This document shows, one piece after another, positions 23,641 through 35,426 of a stretch of 64,000 bases of DNA. A program made the translations under genes and the position numbers. The DNA comes from Porogramme epimiltina (lineage: Eukaryota > Basidiomycota > Agaricomycetes > Polyporales > Polyporaceae). The stretch lies in NCBI GenBank assembly GCA_900155495.1, contig FTLJ01000514.1:1-64000 (forward strand), read 5' to 3'. Below the pieces are notes generated by a model. The model searched no databases. It saw nothing but the letters and a program-made list of their open reading frames with translations, and was not told the DNA's origin. The first letter of the stretch is position 1, and each line of letters opens with the position of its first letter.

Positions 23641-23692
23641 GCCCGAGTCCGGCGGAATCCGGCGGAATCCGGCGGAAAATTGCCCATAGTTG
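23641..23692 (-). repeat. right inverted repeat, CCGGCGGATT type
   Basis: Reverse complement reads TATGGGCAATTTTCCGCCGG then ATTCCGCCGGATTCCGCCGG, matching the left copy at 18577-18625 in inverted orientation, about 5.1 kb apart. I see no obvious target-site duplication outside. Confidence 0.8.
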
Positions 23693-24562
23693 TGTTGTTC
23701 TCAGCGGTGCGGACGCCCAGGAGGCTAGTTTAGCGTGCGCTTAGTGCTTAGCGCTTATGACTCGATCACTCACATTCAACACCAACTTGAAGGACACCCA
23801 AATTATTGTCTCGTCTCCTTTCCTCTAGACTCAGTCGAGGAAAGAGAACTTTGATCACGCGTTTCGCTCGTAGCTTCGTTAGCTGCACGTGCAAGGGGCA
23901 TTATCCTGATGCATAATGCAAGAAAAACCCCAGAAATAGACCCGCCCCAATCGTGAACACGTGCGCCTCCAAAGGACTGGCAACTTGAAAGACAAACCTT
24001 CTATTCTCCGGCCTCACGAGGCGGCGGCGTCGGCGGTACTCCTTCACCCCGATCGCATCCCTCAAATGAGCAGCTCCCGGCCTCATCGCTCTTACTCCCG
24101 GTTCGCGATGCTCAGCTATGGGAGGCGTATACCCAAGAACGTGCGCTTGCTCACAAGGTCGACGACGCCCGTGCCGGTGTGAGTCAAGCTGACGGCTCCG
24201 GGGGCGGGTGAACCTCAGGGTGCACGTCGGCGGGTGCATTCCTATGCGTGTGGTGGCGCCAGCCTGCACGTACCTGTCCAGTCAGCGCTCGGTCAGCGCT
24301 CGCCCAGCGCTTCCTCCTCTTCCTCCCGATCTTCTATAGGAGCGCCGCCAACTCGGACAGCCCCTTGCGGCATGGTGTCATACGCGGCGGATCGACGACT
24401 CGGTCCTACCACCGAGTCATCGCGCACGAGCATGCGCAGGGGCGCAGGCGAAGCTGCGGTCTAGGCGCGACCCTATAACGCGCCGCCCCGCCTTCGCGCG
24501 TATATGAACGTCAATGTGAGTCGTACTCCTTTTTACCCTCCCCCCTCCTATCCTCCTCGTGT
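23693..24562. other. spacer and presumed promoter of the membrane protein gene
   Basis: No gene called. Base composition switches to GC-rich here, marking the edge between accessory and core sequence. A GCGTATATGAAC motif lies 57 bp before the start codon of the next gene. Confidence 0.35.
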
Positions 24563-25605
24563 ATGCCCCTACTGCCTTCAGAACATACCCCTCACACCCT
24601 GCTAGCTCTCCTAGCCGCCACGCTGTCCCCCCTCGCCCACGCACGCCCCTTTCCAGTTTCTGAAGATGACCCCGCTTGGATGGAATCCACAATGCACGTC
24701 CCCGCAGTCGACGCGTCCCTCAACATGGTCGCATACAAGGTGCGTCTTCCCTTCCGTGCTGCGCCAACCAACTCCCTCACACTCGCTCCTAGTCACCAAG
24801 AGCCGCGCGCTACCCGCCCGCGCTCGCGCCGCGCACGGTAGACGACCGCGCATCCGGCAGCAGCGGTGCCGCAGACACCGACTCCGGCACGTCCTCCAGC
24901 ATCACCCCCAGCACGAGCACAAGCACAAGCGCGAGCAGCAGCAGCACCTCGCTCTTCGGCAACAACGCCGTCCTCCCCGCGCTCGTCGCAGTCGCCATCT
25001 TCGTCTTCGCCACCATCGTCGCGCTCAAGCTCCTGCAGCACTACCGCAACCACCGCCGCAGCTCGCGCACCCCTCGCCCCCCTGGCGCAACCGGGGGCGC
25101 GCAGCCCTCACTCCCCGAGAAGCCGCGCATGTGGGAGGTGAGCCTGGCCGAGGCCACTGCAACGGGCGACTCGCGTCCGCCCTCAGTCCTGAGCGACTGC
25201 AGCAGCCTCAAGTGGCGCGACCTCATGGTACGCCCCCCATCCTCGCCCCTAAACTGCGCTCGAGCTAACGCCATCCCCCTCTACCAGCCTGTAACCGTCG
25301 AGTTCGTCCCCGACACCGAGGCCGACGCGCGCTCGCGTAAATCCCGCCGCGCGTCCGCCCTCTCCTCCAGCACGCGCAGCTCCTCGACGAGTCGCAGCTC
25401 GCGCGGCAGCCGCCAGAGCGACCTCTCGCTCTCGCACGAAAAATTCGCCGCCTACGCGGCGAGCTTCGAGGGGCGCGCCGCCCCTGACGACACCCCGCCG
25501 ATGCGCGTCGCGGTCCTCGTCGCGATGCCCGCCCCTAGAGCGCATCCTCAGGGGCACGACCACACCCCCTCACCGACTTGCCTCGGTGTTGCTGAAATGT
25601 ACTAG
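24563..25605 (+). CDS. single-pass membrane protein with Ser/Thr-rich ectodomain
   Basis: Three exons: 24563-24739, 24793-25227, 25288-25605 (GT-AG introns, phases continuous), about 309 residues. Residues 1-30 form a signal peptide (core LLALLAATLSPLAHA). A short ectodomain follows with a Ser/Thr/Ala-rich linker (GTSSSITPSTSTSTSASSSS), then one transmembrane helix (VLPALVAVAIFVFATIVALK). The cytoplasmic tail is long, basic and Ser/Arg-rich. Layout resembles Wsc/Mid2-like surface sensors or Axl2-like fungal membrane proteins, but there is no WSC cysteine domain. I cannot name it. An upstream ATG at 24505 does not splice in frame, so 24563 is the best start. Confidence 0.65.
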
Positions 25606-25855
25606 TAACGACCTACCATGGACGGCATGAGCTGTAATGACATTATGTTATCTTCTCTATATTTCTGTACTGGGGTCTATTTCGGAATGATATCTTTGTA
25701 CGAAACTGGAACGATGCGTGATACGTGTGATAAAGCGACATCCTGCAGGAATGTCGCGCTCAACAACCTCCCTCCCTACTGAGAGGACTGTATCGGGTAT
25801 TAGCCAAGTGTACATCCGCCTCCATCGCATGTACAAGTGTGCGGGGAGCCAAAAA
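25606..25855. other. 3' flank of the membrane protein gene
   Basis: No gene. The T5 terminator of tRNA-Arg (as A5 on the plus strand) is at 25851-25855. Confidence 0.5.
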
Positions 25856-25934
25856 TGACCACCGCAGGGGTCGAACCTGCAATCTCCTGATTACCCAATC
25901 GTAGTCAGACGCGTTGCCATTACGCCAGGCGGCC
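25856..25934 (-). tRNA. tRNA-Arg (anticodon ACG) with short intron
   Basis: Minus strand: acceptor GGCCGCC pairs with GGTGGTC (two G-U pairs), D arm GCG…CGC, anticodon stem TCTGA/TCAGG with loop CTACGA, T arm GCAGG-TTCGACC-CCTGC, discriminator A. Between A37 and the 3' anticodon stem there are about 7 extra bases (TTGGGTA), interpreted as a tRNA intron. A T5 run follows immediately (25851-25855), the Pol III terminator. Internal A box TGGCGTAATGG and B box GGTTCGACC are present. Confidence 0.9.
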
Positions 25935-26158
25935 GATATGTTTTACTAAGCGAGGCCCAATATCGAGAGCCGATTCCGTACGCACTTCCTTCCAGGTATT
26001 GACACATGCATGAAAGGCAGCAACGAAAGGATTGAGAAAGATTGGTGAATATTAGGGGCATGTTCCTTAAGCTGCCATACTAGCCCAATAACCGGATATG
26101 TACAGCAACTAGCAACAAATGCAGAACCCGAGCTGCGTCCATAGCCGCACTTCCCGAC

Positions 26159-27771
26159 TCACAACAGAAACTCGGAGAAGTCAAATGGACTCGACGCGCT
26201 GGACGCCGCCTTTGCCACAGCCTGGAGAGTGCTCCACGACGGATCGCCGGTGACCCCGATCTCAAAGTCCGCGCCGTCCTGGTGCACCCAGACTACCGTA
26301 AGCATTCTAAACGCAGCGCGAAAGAGGAGACGGATACGCACGTGGGGGTCGGCATTCGGGATGACCTGCCAGTAGAGCCAGGAGAGGCCAGCGCCGGTGA
26401 TCTGTGACGCGAAGTTCTTGATGTTCGCATTTCGCGTCGCGGTGTCGAGCATGCCGCCCGTCGGGCAGTTGTTGTTCTCGGTGTTGAAGTAGCACGCGCC
26501 CCTGCGCGCCCCTCAACATCAGTTCCCCGTAGAAAGCGCACAGACTTAGAGGCGTAGGGCGTACCATTCCTCCATAATGAGCTTCTTGCCTGCGCTGACC
26601 GCTTGGTCGACGTAAGGCTGGAGGGCGGACGTCTGCAGGTCGCCGGGGCCGTAGGCGTGGATAGAGATCACGTCGAGCGCGGGGCAGTCCAACCAGGCGG
26701 ACTGGACAGACTCCGAGAGGAAGGATTCGCCGCCGGTCATTATGATGATCTGAGCGTGTAAGAAGGATATATGAGCTCCGCACTGGAGAGTCACGAATCG
26801 GTGAATGGAGGTACTCACACCGCTGTTGTCGCCTAGCTGGCCCTTGATGGTCTGTGCCCGGTCGCACTGCCTAGAGAGCATGTCAAGTGAGAATGAGTGT
26901 AAAAAGGACACCGATATGCCTACCACTGGGTGTGATCCTCGATGTAAGCTTGACCCTGCGTGCAGCTCCTGATTAGCGGCACGTGCAATTCGAGACCTCA
27001 ACGCTACACACCTTCCCAATCATAGCCTCATTCTCCGCCTCGAAGCCGAATATGTAGTCGCTGAGTTCCTTCCACGGTTTTCCGAGCGTAGTGTGAACGT
27101 GATTGAGGATGTGCACGAGCCGCTTGTCAAAGGCCTCTTGTGGGGGCGCTTGCTCGTAGAAGAAGCCGGTGCCGTATATCTTGCCATAGACGTCCCCCGC
27201 CGCGAGCGCGTTGAAACTATGCATGGTGATGATGAGCTGCGGAGAGACCAAACGTCAGGCGCAAGGAGTGGTGAAAGGACAGAATGCGGAAAGGGGGTAC
27301 CTTGATGCCAAAGGAATGGGCGTCGATCATGAAATCGTCGAGTCTCTCGAGGACCGTGTCGTTGTAGCAGGACTCGTCACCGTCGCAGATCTGGGTGGGC
27401 TCGAGGTCGGGGAATGGGTCAATGTTCGTGCCCTAGGGAAATAGCCACAATCGACGTTCACAAACCCGTATCTGAATATGTTAGGAGACCATATGTTAGG
27501 AGACCATACCTTCTGGGTGGTGCTCTGCCCATCAAGCCACACGCGGAGTACTTTCATGTTAGCACTCTGCAGGCCCCTTTGGAAGGTGAAGCAAGCATCA
27601 ACAACGCGAACCGACAACAGGGAAAGATAGTACTCACTTGAGCAACGTAGTACGCTCATCCTGGGTCAAACCCGCAGCATAGTACAAGTTTGAGCCGGCG
27701 AACGCATTCGCCGCGACCGCGGTTTGGGCAAAGAGTAGGGTCACTACACTGAGGAGAGATGCAACACGCAT
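26159..27771 (-). CDS. secreted glycoside hydrolase family 5 protein
   Basis: Multi-exon, with start at 27771. Exon 1 (27638-27771) encodes the signal peptide MRVASLLSVVTLLFAQTAVA followed by NAFAGSNLYYAAGL, the typical GH5 entry. Later exons give MKVLRVWLDG (beta2), LIITMHSFNALAAGDVYG, FDKRLVHILNHVHTTLGKP, IFGFEAENEAMIGK (acid/base Glu of the N-E pair), SVQSAWLDCPALDVISIHA YGPG, KKLIMEEW (nucleophile Glu), and SWLYWQVIPNADPH near the end. This is a retaining (beta/alpha)8 hydrolase; relatives act on mannan or beta-glucan, so substrate is open. Stop at 26159. Introns are short. A TATA-like box lies about 50 bp upstream. Confidence 0.85.
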
Positions 27772-27820
27772 GTCTGGAGAGATGTGCAGGTACTGTTGAC
27801 TGCCCCTCCACGTCCTCGAG

Positions 27821-27830
27821 CGTATATATA
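27821..27830 (-). promoter_or_regulatory. TATA-like box of the GH5 gene
   Basis: TATATATACG on the minus strand, about 50 bp upstream of the GH5 start codon at 27771. Confidence 0.5.
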
Positions 27831-29418
27831 GCCCAAGAGGCGCGTCGAAGGGCGAGCCATACGCTCGCGAAGCGCATCACAGGACGGCGACGCTGGGAAG
27901 GCCGGAGGCGCCGCGCCGCAGACGGACGGCGGCCTCCCAGATTCTTTGATTCGCTGACCAGGGCGTTTAGGGCGCGCACCAAGGCGCGCACGATCAAACC
28001 GGACGTCTGTATGGCAGGTCACCATGCGAGGCGGCGATCCAGTCTTCCAATAGTCCATGCCAGATCCCTCCGTGTGACTCTTGACGACTTCTTATTCATT
28101 GTCCACCTAGAGCATGGCTTCAGTTGGTGCAATGAGAACACAACAGCAAGTATCTTACAACATCGTCCATGCGCATGGGAGATGGGCAAACTGTCGAGGC
28201 CTGCCATCAGGACAGGCGTGAGACCCTAGATCAGTGGCAGATTGCAGATGTCACATACCGGATTTGCCTGTCCATCGTACCGAGCCCGACATCAACGCCC
28301 TGTATCCACTCCCGTAAAAGCTCACAGAGCTCCTCCTCACTCCGACTTGCCGACCTCGGGTCCCCGACCGACAGCCCAGAAGAGGCCCGTCCCCGCTACT
28401 ACTCCCCCCGTTTGAAGATTGGGTCGGAATTTCGGAGCTGGTGCGTGTTTCGCCTCCTTCCATGTGATGCCGACCTTACCACGGGCTTACTCTTGCGCCT
28501 CCAGACGAAGGTGATGGAAGGTAGGACAGAAAAGGATGAGAGGACGCCGGCACCGCCTCCGTCTATGATTTCCGTGAATGAATGACCTCACCTAATTGTT
28601 CCGGGGTCGATCGACCTTCGCGCCCCACCAGTAAGGCAACATTGACAGTTTCATACCTTTGTTGTCTGTAGAGATTGATTGAGATCCACAGTCAGTAACT
28701 AACGCAGACCAACCAGCCTCGCTCACTGCTCGGAGTGAACAGAAAATCGAGGCTTATTGGGAGGCAACACTGGCAACGCTGCTGGCGTTTGTGTTTCCGA
28801 TGTAGCCGTATTCGGCTGGAAACGAAAGCATCTCACCAGTGTCTTACCTCCTTGTCGTGCGCTCATACACGCACGAGGATTTCGGACATTCCGAGGGCCG
28901 TCCGAAAGCCGTAGATCGCAGGCTTGCACACCCCACCATTGTAACCAACGCCCTCTGGTTGGCAGCACGAAAGGGCTAGACAGAAGGCACATGCTCGTAT
29001 CGTCACGGTGTTCGGAGGATTGCATGATTGAGAGTATATGCATAACCTAGAAGCATAGCACAAAGCGTAGATAGCGATGGGCGAGTGAGGGCGGGTCGTA
29101 AACAAACAACGATTTATACTAGCAGGGGGACCGAGCGTAGTCTATCAGATTCGACGCCTAGCAGAGACCGAGCAAACCAAACGAGGACGCACCGAGATGG
29201 AATGGAGTGAGGGGGACGAGAAACCGAGAAAAAAAGGGTGGACGAACGGAACGCGATGTGGTATGTATGGACATATGGGATGCCTGATTAGATTAGAGTG
29301 TATGCTACCTCCCCACATAGATCGTCGCATGGTCCACACGAGAAGCAGGCGGGAATGCTTGAGGCGTAACCGAAAACACCACGGAGGCAAGAGGCGGAAG
29401 AACGGGAGCAAGGGGCGT
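27831..29418. other. intergenic region GH5 / DnaJ
   Basis: About 1.6 kb without a gene I can support. A plus-strand stretch near 28296-28440 has a Ser-rich frame (SRKSSQSSSSLRLADLGSP), but splice sites and homology are lacking. The right part is the 3' flank of the DnaJ gene. Confidence 0.35.
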
Positions 29419-31869
29419 CTATGCGGATGACGGTGGCGGCGCTTGCGCCTTCTCGCCGTTGGTCTGTGGTAGAGGAGTCGACGTGCCAGGAGTGGCCGAC
29501 TCATGCTTGCGCGCGCGTTGCTGAGCGCGTAGCTGGTGGTGCTTCGACTTGCCAGCGGCGGCTTCTGCGACCATCCTGCAAAGGAACGTTCGTATCAGTA
29601 AAAGGAACATGGACTCAGGAATCGTGCGCACCGCTCGAGCTCACGACGCTCCTCATCGCTCTCGTCCGGAACGGTGGACTTGAAGACCGCCCCGATGAGA
29701 AGGAGGCCCTAGAACGATCGGTCAGCAACAAGATCAATGGAATGTTCAATGGCGCATATACCTTCGCGCGATTGTACAGCACTTGTTCTGAAACCCCTGG
29801 GTCTTTGAGAACACGATCGACAACCTCTCGAAGGACCTGGGAAACTTCAAAACGGGTACCACGCCAAGAAGCGAGCATGATCTAGTTCTTGTCAGCACAA
29901 GCAAAACGCGAGTTCCAGCAACAGTTGACAAACCTTTCCCGTAACATCCTCTTCCAGCGCTCTCAGCTCCTCCTCGCCAATCTCGCCCTTCGCTTGAAGC
30001 TTCTCCATTTCCTGAGATGCGGTAGACGTGTGAGTAAAAGCTCGCAGAATGACGATAAACGGGCGTACCTGGATTGTTTGCTGGACGCCGATGCTAGAGC
30101 ATTGTTGAGACGCGCGTACGCGGAGGCGAGAGAGAGTTCACGTACGCGCTGCCGATAACCCCCCAAGCGTCCTTCGCAACCGCGCCCTTCTCCTTCAGCC
30201 TCGAGAAGAACCCGGGACTGTCCCCCGCATCAGCCTAGTCCCAACACAAAACCCACCACAAAAACGACTCACATGCCCAAAAACTTGCGCGACTTGAGGA
30301 ACGACGTCGCCTTCATCATATAAATGTTCCCAATCGTGTGCAGCAGCTCCACCCCAAAGCTCTCCAACTTCAAGTCGTCCGCCTCGCGGCGCATCTTCGC
30401 CTCGAACGCGACCGTCTCCGGGTCGTCCTTCGCGCCGGGATGCTTCGCCTCGACGAACGGCCGCAGGCGCTCGACCAGCTTCCCCTGGAGCAGCTCCACG
30501 CGCTCCTTCATGCTCTTCCGCCGCTCCTCGTCCAGCTCCTGCAGCTTCTTCTTCTGCTCCGGCGTCATCTTCGCGCGCTTCCGCCCCGCGTGCCCCGCCG
30601 CCGCCGCCTCCTTCTCGCGCTCGTGCTCCGGCCGCTCCTTCAGGTTCGACGTTGACGACGACGCGGGGCTCTTCGCCGCGTTCGCGAGCGAGTCCTTCTC
30701 CTTCATCGCGGGTGTAGCAGGGGCAGACGCAGGCGACGGTGACGGCGACGGAGACGGCGAGCGCCCGGGCGACACCGCGAGCGACGACGGCGCCGTGCTC
30801 TCCGCCGTCGACGGCTCCCCGTCGTGCGGCTGCGCAGCGGGCGCCGGCGCGGACGAGACAGACGCGGGCGCGGGCGAAGTGGGCCCCGCGCCGCCGTTCA
30901 TCTCGCGCTCGATCTCGGCCTTCTCTTCCTCGGACATCATCGTCGTCGCGACCGACGTCATCTCCTTCATTAGTGAGATTTCACCGATCTGCGGGCGGGG
31001 AGGCGGGAGATGAGCATGGGAACGGGCACGGGCGCGTCCAGCGGTGGGGGGGGGGACCCTGTCTATCCGCGTCGCGGTGCCTGCGCGTATACGGAGGGAT
31101 AGACGGGGCCTATGCGCCGCAGCGCCACATACGAGTGCGCAGGCACTCCTATGTGCCACACGGGCGGCTGCATACGCGCAGGGACGGGGGGAGAGTGGGG
31201 CGGGTGGTGCGCGGGCGCGAAGAAGGGAGGCCACTCACGTAGTCCTTGAACCGCTCGCCGCCGAACACGTTCGCGAAGAACCCTGCGGCGTCCTCCATGC
31301 CGACACCACCCTCCTTGTCCACCTGCAGACGCGCACATCATTATGACGCTCCGCCCCCCACGCGCAGCACCCGTGCTTACCATCTTCGCGCCATTCTTGT
31401 CGTACACGGCGCGCAGGTTCTGTGTAAAAGATATGTCTTAGCTAGACATCCCAATGAAGAACGAGGAAGGGGACATACGGAGTCAGAGAGGATCTGGTAT
31501 GCTTTGCTAGAAGGCGGGATTAGAGCGCGCAGAGGAGCGGGTGGGCTAGAGAGGGACGCACCTGATCTCCTTGAACTTCTCCTCAGCATCGGGCGATGGA
31601 TTCTTGTCGGGGTGGTACTACAACACGACGCGTAATATAAGCAGTTGTAGATGGAGAGGGGCGGAGGGGAGGATAGTGCGACGTCGCGTACGAGGAGGAA
31701 ATCGAACGCACCTTCATAGCCTGCTTCCGATACGCCTTCTTCAGGTCGGTATCGTTGACGTCCGTCGGGACGCCGAGCTACATTGCGGGACACGGTCAAG
31801 GGGATGACACGGCCACAGCGCGAGGAAACCGCATACCAGATCGTAGTACTCCGTCTCTACTGGCGCCAT
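29419..31869 (-). CDS. DnaJ-X domain co-chaperone (Caj1/Djp1 type)
   Basis: Start at 31869 (MAPVETEYYDL), intron, then LGVPTDVNDTDLKKAYRKQA and MKYHPDKNPSPDAEEKFKEI: a complete J domain with the HPD motif. ILSDSNLRAVYDKNGAK, the G/F-like linker and FGGERFKDYIG follow. The large exon 30270-30990 has a long Ser/Pro/Ala insert (SPSPSPSPSPASAPATPA) and Lys-rich MTPEQKKKLQELDEERRKS, then the DnaJ-X domain (ESFGVELLHTIGNIYMMKA, SRKFLG, PGFFSRLKEKG, MLASWRGTRFEVSQVLREV). Ends with a basic tail and PPPSSA at 29419. J-proteins of this class stimulate Hsp70; yeast Djp1 helps peroxisomal and mitochondrial import and Caj1 binds membranes. The longer Ser/Pro insert is the main difference from yeast. Confidence 0.88.
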
Positions 31870-32739
31870 CTGTTCAGTCGTTGTATGCTAGAAAAATCGC
31901 GATCGCGAGTCCTGGTAGCGCGAAGGAAGGCCGAGGCGGGCACTAGCAGGTGCAAGCGGCTTTAGAGTGCAGCGTAGACTGAGCGGGCGAAGGTGGACGC
32001 GTGTACGTGCACGAGCGAAGTCGCCGAGGAGAGGAAGAGAGGAGGCTGAGAGGAGCTGTTCGCGATGATGGCGGGCACAGGGCAAGGCCGGCCTGGCCGG
32101 AACAGCGGAAGCGCCTATGACGACTCCGAGCGGCTCTGCGTCATCCCTCCGCTCACCCCTCGGTCGCATCCGGGCGCAGCACCGGGTGCAGAGCCAACAG
32201 GGGCGGGGAGGTCGCAATGGAAATGGAGGCCTGCGGTGGAACGAGCTCTCAAGTGGGAGCTCCACCTGGGAACCTGGTCTTGACCGAAACAGGAGCATTA
32301 CTCCCAGTCGAGGAGCCTGAGTTTATTAACACAGGGGGTATACAGTAGACTCGCGCGAGGGACAGGAGATTAGAAATGGTGTGTTTTATAGGGACGTGCG
32401 ACCTAGAGCGCACATACAGGGTATGATCTACTACTACTTCTACACGCAACAGATAGTAATGCAAGGCGAGATAGTGTGTGGGAGGGTCGTGACGTGGACG
32501 TGAATGAATAAAAATCTAGCTACAGCGATGTAGGGATGCAATGTGTAGGAGCGGATCCGAGATGTCAACGATTAGCTTATGCAAATAGCGGCCTTGAAGA
32601 CCATAAAAAAGCCGCTCTGGCGAGCGACTGCAATAGTAAACCAAACGGCCCGAGGATGACAAAATGAGTTGAATCGCGCCATGCAAGCGCGACGGTGATG
32701 GCGACGGCAGCGGCGTAGAGAAAAGGGAGACAGCAGGCG
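31870..32739. other. 5' flank of DnaJ gene and 3' flank of the next gene
   Basis: No gene seen. The left third is the likely DnaJ promoter; the rest is AT-richer 3' flank. Confidence 0.4.
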
Positions 32740-33405
32740 TCATGCTGCCTCGGACGAGGAGTCTCCATGCGCGCCCGCCGAGAAGCGCACCGATTTCCGC
32801 GTCGGAAGCACGCCCGACACCGAGTCCGCGTCCGACGCCGTCATCGCGCCCGGGCTCTCCGAGCGCGGGGAGCCCCCCGCACCGAACGTGCCGCGTCTGC
32901 TCGGGAGGAGCCTGAGCATCTCCAGGCGCAGCTTCCCGGGGAAGGAAGTCGTCGCGGGTGCGGACGCGGGCATCCTCGGAATAGATCTCGGGGTCGCCGG
33001 GCCGCTCGATGTCTGCGTGGCGAGCGTGGAGAGGGACGCGTCGGACGCGGACGTGACAAGCGTCGCGCTTTCGGCCGTCGGCGGTCGCGTGGGTTTCTTA
33101 AGCGACGAGCGGGCGGGAGGCGGCGGGAGTACCACGGCAGACATGGACGCGCGGCGTGCCTGGAGGGTCGGCCGAGCGAGGAGGGGGCTGTGCGCGCGGG
33201 CGTCGATACTATGGCTTACACGGTGGTGGTGTGAACGGTGGGGGTGGGGGGACATGGAGACAGAGCGGGCGGGGAGAGCGTGGGGTGTGCGGGAGATGTG
33301 GAGGCCCATGGCTATTTGCTCGATAGTCGGGCGCGTGTCGGGCCTGTCGTGGAAGCTGTACGGGGAGGGCGATGGTGGACTGCTTTCTGCAGGAGTAGAG
33401 TACAT
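32740..33405 (-). CDS. hypothetical disordered protein, single exon
   Basis: An uninterrupted 221-codon frame starting MYSTPAESSPPSPSPYSFHD and containing RPDTRPTIEQIAMGLHISRT and PHALPARSVSM, a His/Arg/Ser stretch, PPPPARSSLKKPTRPP, PGKLRLEMLRLLPSRRGTF, and ending VRFSAGAHGDSSSEAA. The conserved-looking RPTIEQIAMGLHISRTPH block gives me some confidence it is real. I believe such a block recurs in basidiomycete hypothetical proteins, but this is memory, not a search. No membrane segment or known domain. High Ser/Pro/Arg content suggests disorder and phosphorylation. The antisense frames here are composition shadows. Confidence 0.55.
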   Translation of the reverse strand: MYSTPAESSPPSPSPYSFHDRPDTRPTIEQIAMGLHISRTPHALPARSVSMSPHPHRSHHHRVSHSIDARAHSPLLARPTLQARRASMSAVVLPPPPARSSLKKPTRPPTAESATLVTSASDASLSTLATQTSSGPATPRSIPRMPASAPATTSFPGKLRLEMLRLLPSRRGTFGAGGSPRSESPGAMTASDADSVSGVLPTRKSVRFSAGAHGDSSSEAA

Positions 33406-34341
33406 GCCACCGTCCTGTCACATGAAACACAATGAGAGGGAGAATGGGGGTGCTGCGCGTGCCACACACCGAGTGCCCTCTCTCGCGTTTCTTTGGGGTG
33501 TTGGATGAGAACCTGCGCATTTGATGGATGATCCTGACCGCGGCCGCGCGCGGTGTGGAAGAGCTGGCGAGGGAGAGGTCGTCGCCCGACGAGGCGTCGC
33601 GCATACCCCAAGGATCTAAGAGACGACGGGGCAGCCAGGCTGAGCTTGACGCGAGCGGCAGCACGAACTCAAATGAGCATACCATGATCATTAGCTGGGA
33701 CAGGCACGGGCCTTTGCTGTCTTCGACGGCCTTGGAACAAGGAGGACATTGTGTTTTAGGGGGCGGCAGGCGTGGAGAAATAGGCTGGGGGAGGCGGGGC
33801 TATGAGGAGGAAGGTTGCAGGGGGGAGTAAGAGGGAAAGGATGACGATGGGGAAGAAGTGGGTGCCAGGTAGCGTCAGGGTCACGCGAGGAGGTGCGCCA
33901 AGTTTCCGATTCCCAACGGTTTACCCCAAGTTTCACCTGCATACCTGTCCACGTGGCGTCGTGGGGTCTGCATATCTCCAATTACGGAAATCCCGCGTCT
34001 GCACGCCAAGTTTATATTTGAACATCTCCGCCCAAAATACCAAGGGGAAGTCCAAGGGTACGCACACTCGTGCCTAACACGTATTCAATCCAGTAAGCAT
34101 GCCACCGTCGTCGGCCCGATCGCACAACCTGGGGAGCTGAGAAAGGTGATGTCATGTCTCCGCTGACAAACGCAATGGAAAGTCAGCGGGCGCTAACCCC
34201 ACTCCCCGGATTTTCGCATCAACTCCGAGGACGCTCACGCAACGCGCAAGATGTCGCCGACGCCGACCTTTCTCTCCTGCTCTATCATAACGTCTTATAG
34301 ACTTTTATCGCATTCGCGCTGTTGTTCTGCGCGCCATCCCC
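33406..34341. other. divergent intergenic region
   Basis: Separates two genes pointing away from each other, so it should hold two promoters. A CTTATAGAC motif lies about 55 bp before the UBL-WLM start. A minus-strand frame (33209-33691) continues upstream of the disordered protein, but no convincing exon is seen. Confidence 0.4.
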
Positions 34342-35426
34342 ATGGCATCAGAGTCTCCCACTGTGAACCTCACTGTCACTTATCGCGGCAACGCACACGC
34401 CCTCTCGGTCCTGCCGGATGCCACGCTCGCTTACCTTAACGATCGCCTCGAGGAGCTCACGTCAGTACGCCCAGAAAACCAGAAGCTGATCTTCAAAGGC
34501 AAGAAGAACGTCCCCGATAGCTCCACGGTCCTAGAAGCGGGGCTCAAAGACGGCACCAAAGTTCAATTGGTGGGGCCTACGGCGGAGGAGCTGGGGGACT
34601 TCAAGTCAGCGGAGGACGAGCACCAGAGGCGGGAACGCATCCTCCGCGAACGGGCACAGCGGGCACCCGCAAAGGTACGTACTCACCTCATCCACGCGTC
34701 CTCCCGACCCCCTTAATGTCCGTGCTTAGGTCCGCGCAACGGGCCCCTCCACGTCCTCCGACGCACAGTACGTCTTCCACCGCATCGAGCCGCTCCCGCA
34801 CCTCCCCAGCCCCGAGGCCGCGCGTGCCCTCCTCGCGCGGCTCGCGTCCGACCCCGCCATCCGGCACGTCATGCGCCAGCACCGCTTCGCCGTCGGCCTC
34901 CTCACCGAGCTCGCGCCGCACGAGCAGCCGCACCTCCTCGGCCTGAACGTGAACGCCGGCCAGGCGATCAAGCTCCGCCTCCGCACGGACCGCTACGACG
35001 GCTTCCGGCTGTACGCCGACGTGCGCCGTGTGCTCTGCCACGAGCTCACGCACAACGTCTGGGGCGACCACGACAACAACGTGAGTCCACTTGCATCTTG
35101 TGCGGATGATGAGGGCGCGGGCGCTGATGGCGAGGCTGTAGTTCAAAGAGCTCAACTCGACGCTCAACAGAGAAGTCGCCGAGTTTGAGCGCGCCCAGGC
35201 GGCCGGCGCGCACAGCCTCGGTGGTTTCAACTCCTCGCATTCTGCGCTGGAGGCGGAGGCGCAAGAGCACGTCCTAAGCGGCTCGCACGTTCTTGGTGGT
35301 GCAGGGGTAAGCAGTGCCGGTGATTCTCCTGAAGAGAGGCGGAGAAAGGTCCTCGAGGCGACTATGAACAGACTACGGAAGGAGGAAGAAGAGCTCGAGG
35401 AGCGCTGTGGAACGTCTGGAACGTAG
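34342..35426 (+). CDS. ubiquitin-like + WLM metallopeptidase protein
   Basis: Three exons: 34342-34674, 34730-35080, 35142-35426, about 322 residues. Residues 8-78 are a ubiquitin-like domain (VNLTVTYRGNAHALSVL, LTSVRPENQKLIFKGKK, GLKDGTKVQLVGPTAEEL). After a charged linker comes the WLM domain: LARLASDPAIRHVMRQHRF, GLLTELAP, LGLNVNAGQAIKLRLRTD, and the zinc site HELTHNVWGDHDNNF (HExxH plus a third His). The intron falls exactly inside the NN|F. The tail is coiled (RRRKVLEATMNRLRKEEEE). UBL-WLM fusions are known in fission yeast (Wss2) and plants and are related to Wss1/SPRTN proteases that degrade DNA-crosslinked or SUMOylated proteins. The start has a good context (CCCCATGGCA). Confidence 0.9.

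Noticed and set aside
18577..23692. Autonomous DNA transposon
   Set aside because: Inverted repeats are present, but there is no transposase frame between them and no target-site duplication is visible by eye.
30324..31013. 229-codon plus-strand frame
   Set aside because: Antisense to the long Ser/Pro exon of the DnaJ gene; composition is the mirror of that low-complexity GC-rich exon and there is no domain.
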